In this document: piece after piece, positions 32,814 to 41,611 of the stretch
Layout: each line of letters starts with the position of its first letter
How positions within the stretch are numbered: position 1 is the stretch's first letter
NCBI RefSeq assembly: GCF_001668725.1
Contig: NZ_LZKL01000116.1
Location: 1-64,000, forward strand
DNA: 64,000 nt
Source: Mycobacterium sp. E787
GTDB taxonomy: Bacteria > Actinomycetota > Actinomycetes > Mycobacteriales > Mycobacteriaceae
Direction of reading: 5' to 3'
Notes under the pieces: generated by a model
Seen by the model: the letters and a program-made list of their open reading frames with translations, nothing else
Database searches by the model: none
What the model was told of the DNA's origin: nothing
Translations under genes and position numbers: made by a program

Positions 32814-34279
32814 CCGGGTACCCCGATTGCCATTGGTTCCATGTACTGGTGCAGGCCGGCGATGCCGCCGCCCTCGCGCCCCAACCCGCTCAGCTTGAAC
32901 CCGCCGAACGGCGCGCCACCGGGACCGCACCCGTTGACCGCGACCTGCCCGGTGCGGATGCGTCGCGCGACGCCGACGGCACGGTCCACATCCCCGCCCC
33001 ACACCGCTCCGGAAAGCCCGTACCGGGAGTTGTTCGCGATGGCGACCGCGTCGTCGTCGTCACGGTAGCGCAGCACCGTCAACACCGGCCCGAACACCTC
33101 CTCCTGGGCGATGGTCGAATCCGGGTCGACGCCGGTGAGAATCGTTGGCTCGAAATAGAATCCGACGTCCAGGCCGGCCGGGCGGCCACCGCCCGTTGCC
33201 AGCCGGGCTCCGTCGTTGACCGCGCCGTCGACGTGCGCCTGGACCCGGTCCCGCTGCGCCGCGCTGATCAGCGGCCCCATCTGCACGTCGGGGTCGGCGG
33301 GATCGCCGACCTTGACGTCGCGGGCCAGCGCCACAAGCCGGTCGACCACGTCGTCGTGCAGCGAATCGGGCAGCAGCATCCGGCTGTGCAGGATGCAGGC
33401 CTGCCCGGCGTGCAGCGAGCACGAGTCGAACAGCATCTGCTGCAACATCTCGTCGGTGACCTCGGTGTCGTCCAGGACGATGCTGGCCGACTTGCCGCCC
33501 AGCTCCAGCAGGATCCGCTTCATGGTGTCGCCCGCGGCGGACATGACCTGGCGCCCGACGACCGAACTGCCCGTGAAGCTCACCATGTCGATGCGCGGGT
33601 CGGCGGTGAGCAGCTTGGCCGCCTCGATGCCCGACGGCGTGACGACGTTGACCACCCCGGGCGGGATGTCGGTCTCCTCGTCGATGATCCGCGCGAGTGC
33701 GAGCCCCGCGAGCGGGGTCAGCGGCGAGGGCTTGAGCACGACGGTGTTGCCGGCGGCCAGAGCGTGGTTGAGCTTCATGACGTTGAGGCAGTGCGGGAAG
33801 TTCCACGGCGTCAGGACCGATACGACGCCCAGCGGCTGGTGACGGAGCAACGTGGTGCCCGCGCTCATCCCGGTCACCGCTTCCTCGCCCAGCTGTTCGG
33901 CGAGCTGGGCCGCGACCATCGACATGTATCCGGCCCCGTCGATCTGCATCATCCGCTCGTTCGAAACGCAGCCCCACTCCGCCTGCGACAGCGCGAAGAA
34001 CTCGTCGGCGTGTTTCAGCAGCGCCGTGCCGAGCTGGTTGAGGCAGCCGGCCCGCTCCTGCGGGCCCATGCGGCCCCACGGCCCGCTGTCGAAGGCCCGG
34101 CGCGCGGCGTCGATCGCCGCGCCGACCTGGGCGATGCTGGCGTCGGGCGCGGTGCCGATCGATTGTTCGGTGGCCGGATTGATGTCGTCGTAGCGACCGT
34201 CCTCCGCGTCGACCCAGCTGCCGTCGATGTAGAGCTGGTAGGTGTCGACAAGACTTCCCGCGGTTTGCAGCTCGGTCAT
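32810..34279 (-). CDS. NAD(P)-dependent aldehyde dehydrogenase
   Basis: 489 aa. VLTPWNFP, FTGSSVVGR (cofactor binding), the general base Glu259 in LLELGGKS and the nucleophile Cys295 in HAGQACILHSR. It oxidises an aldehyde to an acid. A GAGGAAG ribosome binding site precedes ATG 34279. It is divergent from the P450 gene with a 202-bp shared control region and coupled to the CoA-transferase downstream. The pair would turn an aldehyde into an acyl-CoA. Confidence 0.92.
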   Translation of the reverse strand: MTELQTAGSLVDTYQLYIDGSWVDAEDGRYDDINPATEQSIGTAPDASIAQVGAAIDAARRAFDSGPWGRMGPQERAGCLNQLGTALLKHADEFFALSQAEWGCVSNERMMQIDGAGYMSMVAAQLAEQLGEEAVTGMSAGTTLLRHQPLGVVSVLTPWNFPHCLNVMKLNHALAAGNTVVLKPSPLTPLAGLALARIIDEETDIPPGVVNVVTPSGIEAAKLLTADPRIDMVSFTGSSVVGRQVMSAAGDTMKRILLELGGKSASIVLDDTEVTDEMLQQMLFDSCSLHAGQACILHSRMLLPDSLHDDVVDRLVALARDVKVGDPADPDVQMGPLISAAQRDRVQAHVDGAVNDGARLATGGGRPAGLDVGFYFEPTILTGVDPDSTIAQEEVFGPVLTVLRYRDDDDAVAIANNSRYGLSGAVWGGDVDRAVGVARRIRTGQVAVNGCGPGGAPFGGFKLSGLGREGGGIAGLHQYMEPMAIGVPG

Positions 34280-34481
34280 GCGCGCTTCCTCACCCGAACG
34301 TCGGTCATCTAGACAGCCAGTGTTCACCCATGGCTCCCCGGCGTCAATCATCAAATCGGCGAATTCCGTCCTATTTCATTGCGTTGGCGGTGCATTGACA
34401 GACCTGGCCGGACCGAGTAGACACAACGTCGCAAGACACATTGGTGTGATGTGTCGGATCGCCTGTCGAGGGAGGCCCGCC
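34280..34481. promoter_or_regulatory. Divergent control region of the catabolic island
   Basis: On the plus strand TTGACA (34395-34400), a 17-bp spacer and TAGACA (34418-34423) form a SigA-like promoter. GACACA occurs at 34420-34425 and 34435-34440 and its reverse complement TGTGTC at 34450-34455, each 15 bp apart. The last two form an inverted repeat with a nested CACA-TTGG-TGTG. The array overlaps the -10 and leader, a good operator candidate for the TetR regulator at the end of the operon. P450 GTG 34482 has GGGAGG 6 nt upstream. Confidence 0.6.
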
Positions 34482-35672
34482 GTGCGGACCACGTTTCCCG
34501 CTTCTCTGTTGCACTCCCCCGACTTCTACGCGGGCGACCCGTACCCGGCGTACCGGGAGCTGCGCGCGTCGTCGCCGGTGTGCTGGAACGATGTGACGAA
34601 CTTCTGGGCGCTGCTGAAGTACGAGGACGTCCGCTTCGTGTCGAGCAACCCGGCGCTGTTCTCGTCGGCGGGGGGCATCACCATCCCCGATCCGGCACAG
34701 CCGAGCCCGGTCCAGCCGGGCAGCCTGATCTTCACCGACCCGCCGCGGCACCGGCAGATGCGCAAGCTGATCAACTCCGGGTTCACCCGGCGCCGGGTGG
34801 CCGTCCTCGAGCCGAAGATCCGCGAGATCGTGCGCGGCATTCTCGATGGCGTACAACCCGATTCGGTCCACGAGTTCGCCGAGGAGATCGCCGCCCCGCT
34901 GCCCACCCGGATGATCGCCGAGCTGATCGGCGCCCCTCCCGACGACTGGGAGCAGTTCCGGGCGTGGTCGGACGCCGCCACCGGAAGCGCCGACCCGGAG
35001 ATCGAACTCGATCCCCTGGTGGCCATGGGGCAGCTCTTCGAGTACTTCCAGAAGCTGATCGCCCAGCGGCGAGTCGAGGCGCACGACGACCTGCTGTCGG
35101 TGCTGGCCGGCGCGGAGATCGACGGGGTCCGGCTCACCGACGAGGACCTGCTCAACTTCGCGTTCCTGTTGCTGGTGGCCGGCAACGAAACCACCCGCAA
35201 TCTCATCGCCTTGGGCACGCTGGCGTTGATCGCCCACCCCGACCAGTGTCGCCTGGTGGTCGAGGACCGGTCGCTGATCCCGGGCGCCGTCGAGGAGATG
35301 CTGCGCTGGAACAGCCCGGTGGTGCACATGGCCCGCACCGCGACGGCCGACGTCGAGATCCGCGGGCAGCGCATCGCCGAGGGTGACACGGTGGTGATGC
35401 TGTACGGGTCGGCCAACCGCGACGAGGACATCTTCGGACCTGATTCCGAGGAGTTCAGGGTGACCCGGCACCCGAACCCGCACATCGCGTTCGGTTGCGG
35501 CGAACACTCTTGTGTCGGTGCGCAGTTGGCGCGTTTGGAGGCGTCGGTCATGTTCGACGAGCTGCTGCGGCGGTTTCCCCGGCTGGAGCTGGTCGGCGAG
35601 GTGGACCGGATGCGGGCCACGATGGTGCCCGGCGTGAAGCGGATGCCGGTGCGGCTCGGGGCGGCCGGTTGA
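34482..35672 (+). CDS. Cytochrome P450 at the head of an igr-like operon
   Basis: 396 aa. The I-helix AGNETTRN, the ExxR motif EEMLRW and the heme-binding loop FGCGEHSCVGAQ with Cys344 are intact. It is a soluble bacterial monooxygenase. By position it corresponds to cyp125, which hydroxylates the terminal side-chain carbon of cholesterol; the family number cannot be assigned by eye. GTG 34482 is chosen for its GGGAGG site; ATG 34449 is an alternative but lies inside the putative operator. The stop overlaps the next start (TGATG). Confidence 0.93.
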   Translation: MRTTFPASLLHSPDFYAGDPYPAYRELRASSPVCWNDVTNFWALLKYEDVRFVSSNPALFSSAGGITIPDPAQPSPVQPGSLIFTDPPRHRQMRKLINSGFTRRRVAVLEPKIREIVRGILDGVQPDSVHEFAEEIAAPLPTRMIAELIGAPPDDWEQFRAWSDAATGSADPEIELDPLVAMGQLFEYFQKLIAQRRVEAHDDLLSVLAGAEIDGVRLTDEDLLNFAFLLLVAGNETTRNLIALGTLALIAHPDQCRLVVEDRSLIPGAVEEMLRWNSPVVHMARTATADVEIRGQRIAEGDTVVMLYGSANRDEDIFGPDSEEFRVTRHPNPHIAFGCGEHSCVGAQLARLEASVMFDELLRRFPRLELVGEVDRMRATMVPGVKRMPVRLGAAG

Positions 35673-36871
35673 TGGAGCTCGACTACACGCCCGAGCAACA
35701 GCGGCTGCGCGCCGAGATCCGCGCCGCGCTGGAAAAGGTGATGACGCCCGAACGAACCATGGCGCTCAGCGAGCGCATGGAGGGCGGTCCCGAGGTGCGG
35801 GAATGCGTACGGGCCCTGGCCGCGGCCAACCTGCTGGGCGTCGGCTGGCCCAAAGAATATGGCGGACGGGGTTTCTCGGCGATCGAACAGTTCATCTTCG
35901 CCCAAGAAGCGCAGCGAGTCAACGCGCCCATCCCGCTGGTGACGCTCAACACGGTCGGCCCCACTTTGATGCAATGCGGCACCGAGGAGCAAAAGCAGAA
36001 ATTCCTGCCGGCCATCCTCGACGGCAGCGTGGAATTCGCGATCGGATACTCCGAGCCGGGCGCGGGCAGCGACCTGGCGTCGCTGCGCACCACGGCGGTG
36101 CGCGACGGCGCGGACTGGGTGATCAACGGCCAGAAGATGTTCACCAGCGGCGCCGCGTATGCCGATTACATCTGGCTGGCGGCGCGAACCGACCCGAACG
36201 CCAAGAAGCACAAGGGCATTTCCATCTTCATCGTGCCCACCTCGTCGCCCGGGTTCTCCTGGCAGCCGCTGCACACCATGCCGGGCATCTCGACCTTCTA
36301 CACGTTCTACGACGACGTCCGGGTCCCGGACAGCGCCATCGTGGCCGGCGAAAACCAGGGCTGGCAGCTGATCACCACCCAGTTGAACTTCGAACGCGCC
36401 GCCCTGGGCAACCTCGGGGCGCTCGAGCCCCTGTTCGAGAAGACCCTGGAGTGGGCCACCGTCACCGATCTCGACGGTGGCCGCGTCATCGACCAGCCCT
36501 GGGTGCGGCTCGCTCTGGCTCGGGTCGAGGCGCAGGTCGCCGCCTACAAGCTCGTCAACATGCGGGTCAACGCGGCGATGACGAAAGGCGTGCTCGGCAT
36601 GGGAGAGGCTTCCGCCGCCAAGGTCTTCGGCACCGAGCTCACGCAACAGGTCGCCCGCCAGCTGCTGGAGGTGCTCGACGGCAACGGGGTGCGCCGCGGC
36701 GAGGACGCGCCGCTGCGCGGCGCCCTGGAAACCGCATATCGCTGGGCGGTCATCAATACGTTCGGCGGTGGCGCCAACGAGATTCAGCGTGACATCATCG
36801 CCATGGCCGGGTTGGGGATGCCGAGGGCGCCCCGCGACCTTCGCGCCCAGCAGACAACAGGAGGACCATGA
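35672..36871 (+). CDS. Acyl-CoA dehydrogenase, larger subunit type (FadE29-like)
   Basis: 399 aa. Conserved FAD/substrate segments: GYSEPGAGSDLASL, DWVINGQKMFTSGA and the C-terminal FGGGANEIQRD. At the place of the usual catalytic Glu (YEGTSEIQR in medium-chain enzymes) there is Gly. This matches two-subunit steroid dehydrogenases in which the base lies elsewhere or in one subunit. Length compares with FadE29 (387 aa). With the second dehydrogenase at 37823 it probably forms an alpha2-beta2 enzyme introducing a 2,3 double bond in an acyl-CoA. Confidence 0.9.
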   Translation: MELDYTPEQQRLRAEIRAALEKVMTPERTMALSERMEGGPEVRECVRALAAANLLGVGWPKEYGGRGFSAIEQFIFAQEAQRVNAPIPLVTLNTVGPTLMQCGTEEQKQKFLPAILDGSVEFAIGYSEPGAGSDLASLRTTAVRDGADWVINGQKMFTSGAAYADYIWLAARTDPNAKKHKGISIFIVPTSSPGFSWQPLHTMPGISTFYTFYDDVRVPDSAIVAGENQGWQLITTQLNFERAALGNLGALEPLFEKTLEWATVTDLDGGRVIDQPWVRLALARVEAQVAAYKLVNMRVNAAMTKGVLGMGEASAAKVFGTELTQQVARQLLEVLDGNGVRRGEDAPLRGALETAYRWAVINTFGGGANEIQRDIIAMAGLGMPRAPRDLRAQQTTGGP

Positions 36872-37416
36872 CCGAGCAAGAATCCGAGGTGCGCGCCAAA
36901 CTGCGGGCGCTCGTCGGCCAGCCCACCGGCGGCACCGGACTGCCCTCGGTGGCACCGGATCCGGTCAACCAGCCGATGATTCGGCACTGGGCCCATGCGC
37001 TCGACGACATGAACCCCGTCTACCTCGATCCGGAGTTCGCGGCGTCGTCGCGGTTCGGCGGCATCGTGTCGCCGCCGGTCATGCTGCAAACCTGGACGAT
37101 GCCGTCTCCGAAGCTGGAGGGGATCGGCGACCGGGGCGGCGCCCCCGTCGAGATCCTCAGCAACCCAACGGCGTTCCTGGACGAGGCCGGATACACCAGC
37201 ACCGTGGCCACCAACTCGGAATTCGAGATCGAACGCTATCCCCGGCTGGGCGATGTCATCAGCTCGACGTCGGTGTTCGAGGAGGTCTCCGACGAAAAGA
37301 CGACCGCGCTCGGCACCGGGTTCTTCCTGACCTGGCTGATCACCTACACCGACCAGAACGGTGAGGTGCTGGGGCGTCAGCGATTCCGCGTGTTGCGATT
37401 CAGGCCGGCGCGCTGA
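36868..37416 (+). CDS. MaoC-like hot-dog protein, equivalent to the N-terminal half of ChsH2
   Basis: 182 aa, one hot-dog fold of the FAS1-like dehydratase type (ALDDMNPVYLDPEFAASSRFGGIVSPPVML). The hydratase-2 signature is degenerate: NPVYLD has Tyr where the catalytic His should be, as expected for the non-catalytic partner in a ChsH1-ChsH2 complex. CAGGAGG precedes the ATG inside the fadE 3' end (4-nt overlap). Its stop overlaps the start of the DUF35 gene (TGATG). Together the two have 314 residues, close to the 311 of H37Rv ChsH2. Confidence 0.87.
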   Translation: MTEQESEVRAKLRALVGQPTGGTGLPSVAPDPVNQPMIRHWAHALDDMNPVYLDPEFAASSRFGGIVSPPVMLQTWTMPSPKLEGIGDRGGAPVEILSNPTAFLDEAGYTSTVATNSEFEIERYPRLGDVISSTSVFEEVSDEKTTALGTGFFLTWLITYTDQNGEVLGRQRFRVLRFRPAR

Positions 37417-37814
37417 TGGCCCCCCGCCTGGCGCCGGCCATCAGCCCGGACACCGAGTTCTTCTGGAACGGGCTGCGCGAGCACAAGCTGCTGATCCAGC
37501 GCTGCTCCGGGTGCGGCGCGCTGCGCCACCCGCCCCGCCCGATGTGTCCGCACTGCCGGTCCCTGGACTGGGAGGCGATCGAGTCGTCGGGCCGCGGCAC
37601 CGTCTACAGCTACGTGATGCCGCACGAACCACGGTTCCCGTTCTTCGACTATCCCTACATCGTGGCGCTGGTACAGCTCGACGAGGGGGTGCGGCTGGTG
37701 TCGAACCTGTGTGGCATCGACCCCGCCGACGTCACGGTCGGGATGCCGGTCGAAATCTATTACCAGACCTTCGACAACGACCTGGTGCTGCACCAGTTCC
37801 GGCCCGCCCGGTAG
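37416..37814 (+). CDS. DUF35 OB-fold protein with zinc ribbon, equivalent to the C-terminal half of ChsH2
   Basis: 132 aa. A rubredoxin-like zinc ribbon (CSGCG then CPHC, near residues 26-44) is followed by an OB-fold (GRGTVYSYV, YIVALVQLDEGVRLVSNL). In M. tuberculosis the DUF35 domain of ChsH2 binds the aldolase Ltp2 and is needed for its activity. Here it is a free protein between the MaoC gene and the second dehydrogenase. A partnership with the Ltp2-like protein at 39360 is likely by analogy. Confidence 0.9.
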   Translation: MAPRLAPAISPDTEFFWNGLREHKLLIQRCSGCGALRHPPRPMCPHCRSLDWEAIESSGRGTVYSYVMPHEPRFPFFDYPYIVALVQLDEGVRLVSNLCGIDPADVTVGMPVEIYYQTFDNDLVLHQFRPAR

Positions 37815-37822
37815 GTGGCGCA

Positions 37823-38914
37823 ATGGATTTCACGTTCACCGAAGAGCAGGAGACCATCGCCAAGCTCGCCCGCGACATCTTCGAGCGCCGGGCCACCCCC
37901 GACCGGCTGACCGAGCTGGAGGCCGGCGAAACCCGTTACGACCCGGCGCTGTGGAGTGAGCTCGCCGCCGCCGACCTGCTGGGTGCGGCGCTGCCGGAGG
38001 CGGACGGCGGGAACGGCGGCGGCTTCCTGGAGCTCGGCGTGCTGCTGGCCGAGGTCGGCTGGAGCGTCGCACCGGTGCCCGCCTACGCGACGCTGGTGCT
38101 CGGCGCCGACCCGATCGCCCGGCACGGAAACCCGGAGCAACGGCGACGGTTCCTGCCCGGCGTCGCCGCCGGGACCCGCATCCTGACCGCGGGCCTGCAG
38201 GGCCCCGCCGCCACGGCGCGCCGCGACGGCCCCCGTTGGCGCCTCGACGGGGTCAAGGAGCTGGTGCCGGCCGCCCAAATCGCCGACACCATCGTGGTTC
38301 CGGCCGACATCGACGAGGGCGACGCCGGCCTCTTCCTGCTGCCCGCCGACGCCGGCGGCGTCGAGGTCCGGCCGGTCGCGACCACCAACCGCGAACCGCA
38401 CGCCGACGTATTCCTCGATGGCGCAACCGTTTCCGCCGACGACCGGCTCGACGGCCCGGTCGGATCGCTGCACACCCGCGCCCTGGTCGGGCTGTGCGCG
38501 ATCCAGCTCGGCGTCTGCGAACGCGCCCTGCGCATCGCGGCCGAGTACACCAGCGGCCGTGAGCAATTCGGGCGGCCCATCGGCAGCTTCCAGGCCGTGC
38601 AGCAGCGGCTGGCCGACGCCTTCATCGACGTCGAGGCGATCCGCTGGACCACCTGGCACGCGGCCTGGCTGATCGCGCGGGGACGCCCCCCGGGAGAGGC
38701 CGAGCGGGCGGCCCGCATCGCGAAGTTCTGGGCGGCCGAGGCCGGCTCGCGGGTCGCCGCCAGCGCCCAGCAGGTCCACGGCGGCATCGGCATCGACGTG
38801 ACCTACCCGCTGCACCGCTATTTCCTGTGGGCCAAGCACAACGAGCTCACCCTCGGTCCCGCGCCCGCCCAGCTGGCCAGTATCGGCAGTACCTATCCGG
38901 AAGGAATCCGATGA
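37823..38914 (+). CDS. Acyl-CoA dehydrogenase, smaller subunit type (FadE28-like)
   Basis: 363 aa, compared with 339 for H37Rv FadE28. The N-terminal helical domain and the C-terminal YTSGREQFGRPIGSFQAVQQ and QQVHGGIGIDVTYPLHRYF segments identify the family. The middle domain lacks the GSDxAxx flavin motif seen in its partner (it reads GPAATARRDG). The usual YEGTSEIQR end is replaced by LTLGPAPAQ. It is probably the divergent beta subunit of a heteromeric dehydrogenase. The stop overlaps the next start (ATGA). Confidence 0.88.
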   Translation: MDFTFTEEQETIAKLARDIFERRATPDRLTELEAGETRYDPALWSELAAADLLGAALPEADGGNGGGFLELGVLLAEVGWSVAPVPAYATLVLGADPIARHGNPEQRRRFLPGVAAGTRILTAGLQGPAATARRDGPRWRLDGVKELVPAAQIADTIVVPADIDEGDAGLFLLPADAGGVEVRPVATTNREPHADVFLDGATVSADDRLDGPVGSLHTRALVGLCAIQLGVCERALRIAAEYTSGREQFGRPIGSFQAVQQRLADAFIDVEAIRWTTWHAAWLIARGRPPGEAERAARIAKFWAAEAGSRVAASAQQVHGGIGIDVTYPLHRYFLWAKHNELTLGPAPAQLASIGSTYPEGIR

Positions 38915-39363
38915 CGACCGCTGACAGCCGCACCACGCTCAAGTGGGCCGACATCAACGTCGGCGACGAGGTGACCCCGCTCGAAATCCCGATCACCACA
39001 ACGATGATCGTCGCCGGCGCGATCGCCTCACGGGATTTCATGCCGGTGCACCACGACCGCGACTTCGCCAAGAAGCAGGGCTCGCCGAACCTGTTCATGA
39101 ACATCCTGACCACCAACGGGTACTGCGTGCGCTTCCTCACCGACTGGGCCGGCCCCGAGGCGATGGTGAAGAACCTGTCGATCCGCCTCGGTGTGCCGTG
39201 CTTCCCCGACGACCCGCTGCGCTTCACCGGCACCGTGACGTCCAAGACCGAGGGCTCCGGCGGGGAGAACTTCGTCGAAGTGACGTTCAAGGGCTCCAAC
39301 AGCCTCGGCGATCACGTCTCCGGGACCGCGGTGCTCAGCCTGCTGGACGGGGCGGGCGCGTGA
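38911..39363 (+). CDS. MaoC-like enoyl-CoA hydratase (ChsH1-like catalytic subunit)
   Basis: 150 aa, single hot-dog domain. The hydratase-2 motif is intact: Asp42 and His47 in RDFMPVHHDRDFAKKQG, with the five-residue Asp-His spacing of ChsH1. It should hydrate the enoyl-CoA made by the dehydrogenase pair, in complex with the 182-aa MaoC protein. It overlaps its neighbours by 4 nt on both sides. Confidence 0.9.
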   Translation: MTTADSRTTLKWADINVGDEVTPLEIPITTTMIVAGAIASRDFMPVHHDRDFAKKQGSPNLFMNILTTNGYCVRFLTDWAGPEAMVKNLSIRLGVPCFPDDPLRFTGTVTSKTEGSGGENFVEVTFKGSNSLGDHVSGTAVLSLLDGAGA

Positions 39364-40529
39364 CCTCCTCGCTTCCCGGCAGCTGCGCCATCGTCGGCAT
39401 CGGCCAGACCGAGTTCTCCAAGGAGTCCGGGCGCAGCGAGCTCCAATTGGCCTGCGAGGCGGTCAGCGCCGCGCTCGACGACGCCGGCCTGACGCCCGCC
39501 GACGTCGACGGCATGGTGACCTTCACCATGGACTCCAGCGACGAGATCGACATCGCCCGCAACGTGGGCATCGGCGACCTGAGTTTCTTCTCCCGCGTCC
39601 ATCACGGCGGCGGCGCGGCGGCCGGCACCGTCGTGCACGCGGCGATGGCCGTCGCGACCGGCGTCGCCGACGTCGTGGTGTGCTGGCGCGCGTTCAACGA
39701 ACGGTCCGGCTTCCGCTTCGGCGGCAGCGGGCGCGACATGACCGCGACCCCGCTGTTCATGGCGCACTATGCGCCGTTCGGACTGCTCACCCCCGCGGCC
39801 TGGGTCGCCATGCACGCCCAGCGCTACATGTCGACGTACGGGGTGACCAACGAGGACTTCGGCCGCATCGCCGTCGTCGACCGGGCGCACGCGGCGAACA
39901 ACCCCGACGCCTGGTTCTACCAACGCCCGATCACGCTGGAGGATCACCAGAACTCGCGCTGGATCGTCGAACCCGTGCTGAGACTGCTGGATTGCTGCCA
40001 GGAGAGCGACGGCGGCGTCGCCCTGGTGGTGACCAGCGCCGAACGCGCCCGGGATCTTCGCCAGCCGCCGGCGGTCATCACCGCGGCCGCCCAGGGCGCG
40101 GCCGCCAACGGCGAGATGATGACGAGTTACTACCGCGAGGACATCACGGGGCTCCCGGAGATGGGGGTGGTCGCCAACCGGCTCTGGCGCGATTCGGGCC
40201 TCAAGCCCCAAGACATCCAAACCGCCTTCATCTACGATCATTTCACGCCGTTCGTGTTCACGCAGCTCGAGGAGCTCGGCTTCTGCGGGCGCGGCGAGGC
40301 CAAGGACTTCGCCACCGTGGAGCGGCTGTCGCTCGGCGGGGAATTCCCGATCAACACCAACGGCGGGCTGCTCGGCGAGGCGTACATCCACGGCATGAAC
40401 GGCATCACCGAGGGCGTGCGGCAGATCCGCGGCACCTCGCACAACCAGGTCGAGGGCGTCGAGCACGTGCTCGTCACGTCGGGAACCGGCGTGCCCACCA
40501 GCGGACTGATCCTCGCGCCTGCCGACTAA
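39360..40529 (+). CDS. Ltp2-like thiolase-fold protein (probable retro-aldolase)
   Basis: 389 aa from GTG 39360 (H37Rv Ltp2 386). It has the SCP2-thiolase fold, but the nucleophilic Cys region reads HHGGGAAAGTVVHAAM without Cys and the GGHPxGASG loop is replaced by GEAYIHGMNG. It therefore cannot act as a normal thiolase. Tyr292 (IYDHF) and Tyr342 (AYIHG) are 50 apart, like the two tyrosines I recall as essential in Ltp2. The probable reaction is retro-aldol cleavage of a tertiary beta-hydroxyacyl-CoA to a ketone and propionyl-CoA, with the DUF35 partner. Confidence 0.9.
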   Translation: MTSSLPGSCAIVGIGQTEFSKESGRSELQLACEAVSAALDDAGLTPADVDGMVTFTMDSSDEIDIARNVGIGDLSFFSRVHHGGGAAAGTVVHAAMAVATGVADVVVCWRAFNERSGFRFGGSGRDMTATPLFMAHYAPFGLLTPAAWVAMHAQRYMSTYGVTNEDFGRIAVVDRAHAANNPDAWFYQRPITLEDHQNSRWIVEPVLRLLDCCQESDGGVALVVTSAERARDLRQPPAVITAAAQGAAANGEMMTSYYREDITGLPEMGVVANRLWRDSGLKPQDIQTAFIYDHFTPFVFTQLEELGFCGRGEAKDFATVERLSLGGEFPINTNGGLLGEAYIHGMNGITEGVRQIRGTSHNQVEGVEHVLVTSGTGVPTSGLILAPAD

Positions 40530-40540
40530 GGGGGAAGCTC

Positions 40541-41611
40541 ATGCCCAAGCTCGCGGTATTGACCGCACCCGGGGGGCCGATCGAGCTGGCCGAGTTCCCG
40601 CTCACCGCGCCCGCGCCCGGAACGGCGGCGCTCAAGCTGCGGATGGCGGGCATCTGCGGATCCGATCTGCACATCTTCCGCGGCGAGCTGCCGTTGCCGT
40701 GCCCGTTTGCCCTGGGCCACGAAATGGTCGGGGAGATAACCGAACTCGGCGAGGGACTCACCACTGACGCGACCGGCAAGCCGCTGGCCGTCGGCGATCG
40801 CGTCGTCACACCCTACTTTTGGACCTGCGGGCAGTGTCACGCGTGCGCCCGCGGCCGGCCCCACGCGTGCCAGAACCTGATGGCCGGTGAGTACCGCACC
40901 CATGACCAGGAGCCGCACTTCGTCGCCGCGCACGGCGAGTACTACTACACCAGCCGGCGGCAGCCGCTGTACAAGGTGCCCGAGGAACTCGCCGACGAGG
41001 CCGTCGCGCCGCTGAATTGCGCCCTCGCCCAGGTGTTGTTCGCGCTCCGCGACGTGCGGCTGGGCGACACGGTCGTCATCCAGGGCGCGGGCGGGTTGGG
41101 CATCAACGCCGCCGCCGTCGCGCGCACCGCGGGGGCGTCCGCCGTTATCGTCATCGACAAGATCCCAGAAAGGCTCGATGTCGCAGCCGATTTCGGCGCC
41201 ACCTTCTGCATCGACGCGAGCGGCATCTCGACCTTCGAGGTGGCGGAGCGGGTCCGCGAGCACACCGACGGCATCGGCGCCGACTGGGTGCTCGAGGTGG
41301 TCGGGGTGCCGGGCGTCATCCCCGACGGGGTGGGCTTTCTGAACAACGGCGGCACGCTGCTCGAGGTCGGCAACGTGGGGATGGGCCGCACGTTCGAACT
41401 CGACCCGAGCGCGCTGGTCTACGGCAACAAGGCCGTGCGCGGCGTCATGCTCTACGACCCCGTCACGCTGGCGATCGGCCTGAACTTCCTGCAGCACACC
41501 GACTTTCCATTCGGCCGGCTGATGCCCAAGCCGTTCCACCTCGCCGAGGTCAACGACGCCTTCGCCTCGGCCGATGCCGGCCTGGTGCCGCGCGGGGCGC
41601 TGGTGCCATGA
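40541..41611 (+). CDS. Zinc-dependent alcohol dehydrogenase (MDR family)
   Basis: 356 aa. Catalytic zinc ligands in ICGSDLHIF and GHEMVGEI; the structural zinc site CGQCHACARGRPHAC; the Rossmann motif GAGGLGINAAA. It oxidises an alcohol with NAD, here plausibly the product of the P450. GGGGAAG precedes the ATG, 11 nt after the ltp2-like stop. The 3' end overlaps tetR by 4 nt (ATGA). Confidence 0.92.
   Translation: MPKLAVLTAPGGPIELAEFPLTAPAPGTAALKLRMAGICGSDLHIFRGELPLPCPFALGHEMVGEITELGEGLTTDATGKPLAVGDRVVTPYFWTCGQCHACARGRPHACQNLMAGEYRTHDQEPHFVAAHGEYYYTSRRQPLYKVPEELADEAVAPLNCALAQVLFALRDVRLGDTVVIQGAGGLGINAAAVARTAGASAVIVIDKIPERLDVAADFGATFCIDASGISTFEVAERVREHTDGIGADWVLEVVGVPGVIPDGVGFLNNGGTLLEVGNVGMGRTFELDPSALVYGNKAVRGVMLYDPVTLAIGLNFLQHTDFPFGRLMPKPFHLAEVNDAFASADAGLVPRGALVP

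Noticed and set aside
34449..34481. ATG 34449 as the start of the first P450
   Set aside because: It lies in the inverted repeat of the operator and has no ribosome binding site, whereas GTG 34482 has GGGAGG at the right distance.
39360..40529. Acetyl-CoA acetyltransferase (ordinary thiolase)
   Set aside because: Neither the nucleophilic Cys nor the catalytic HP loop is present.
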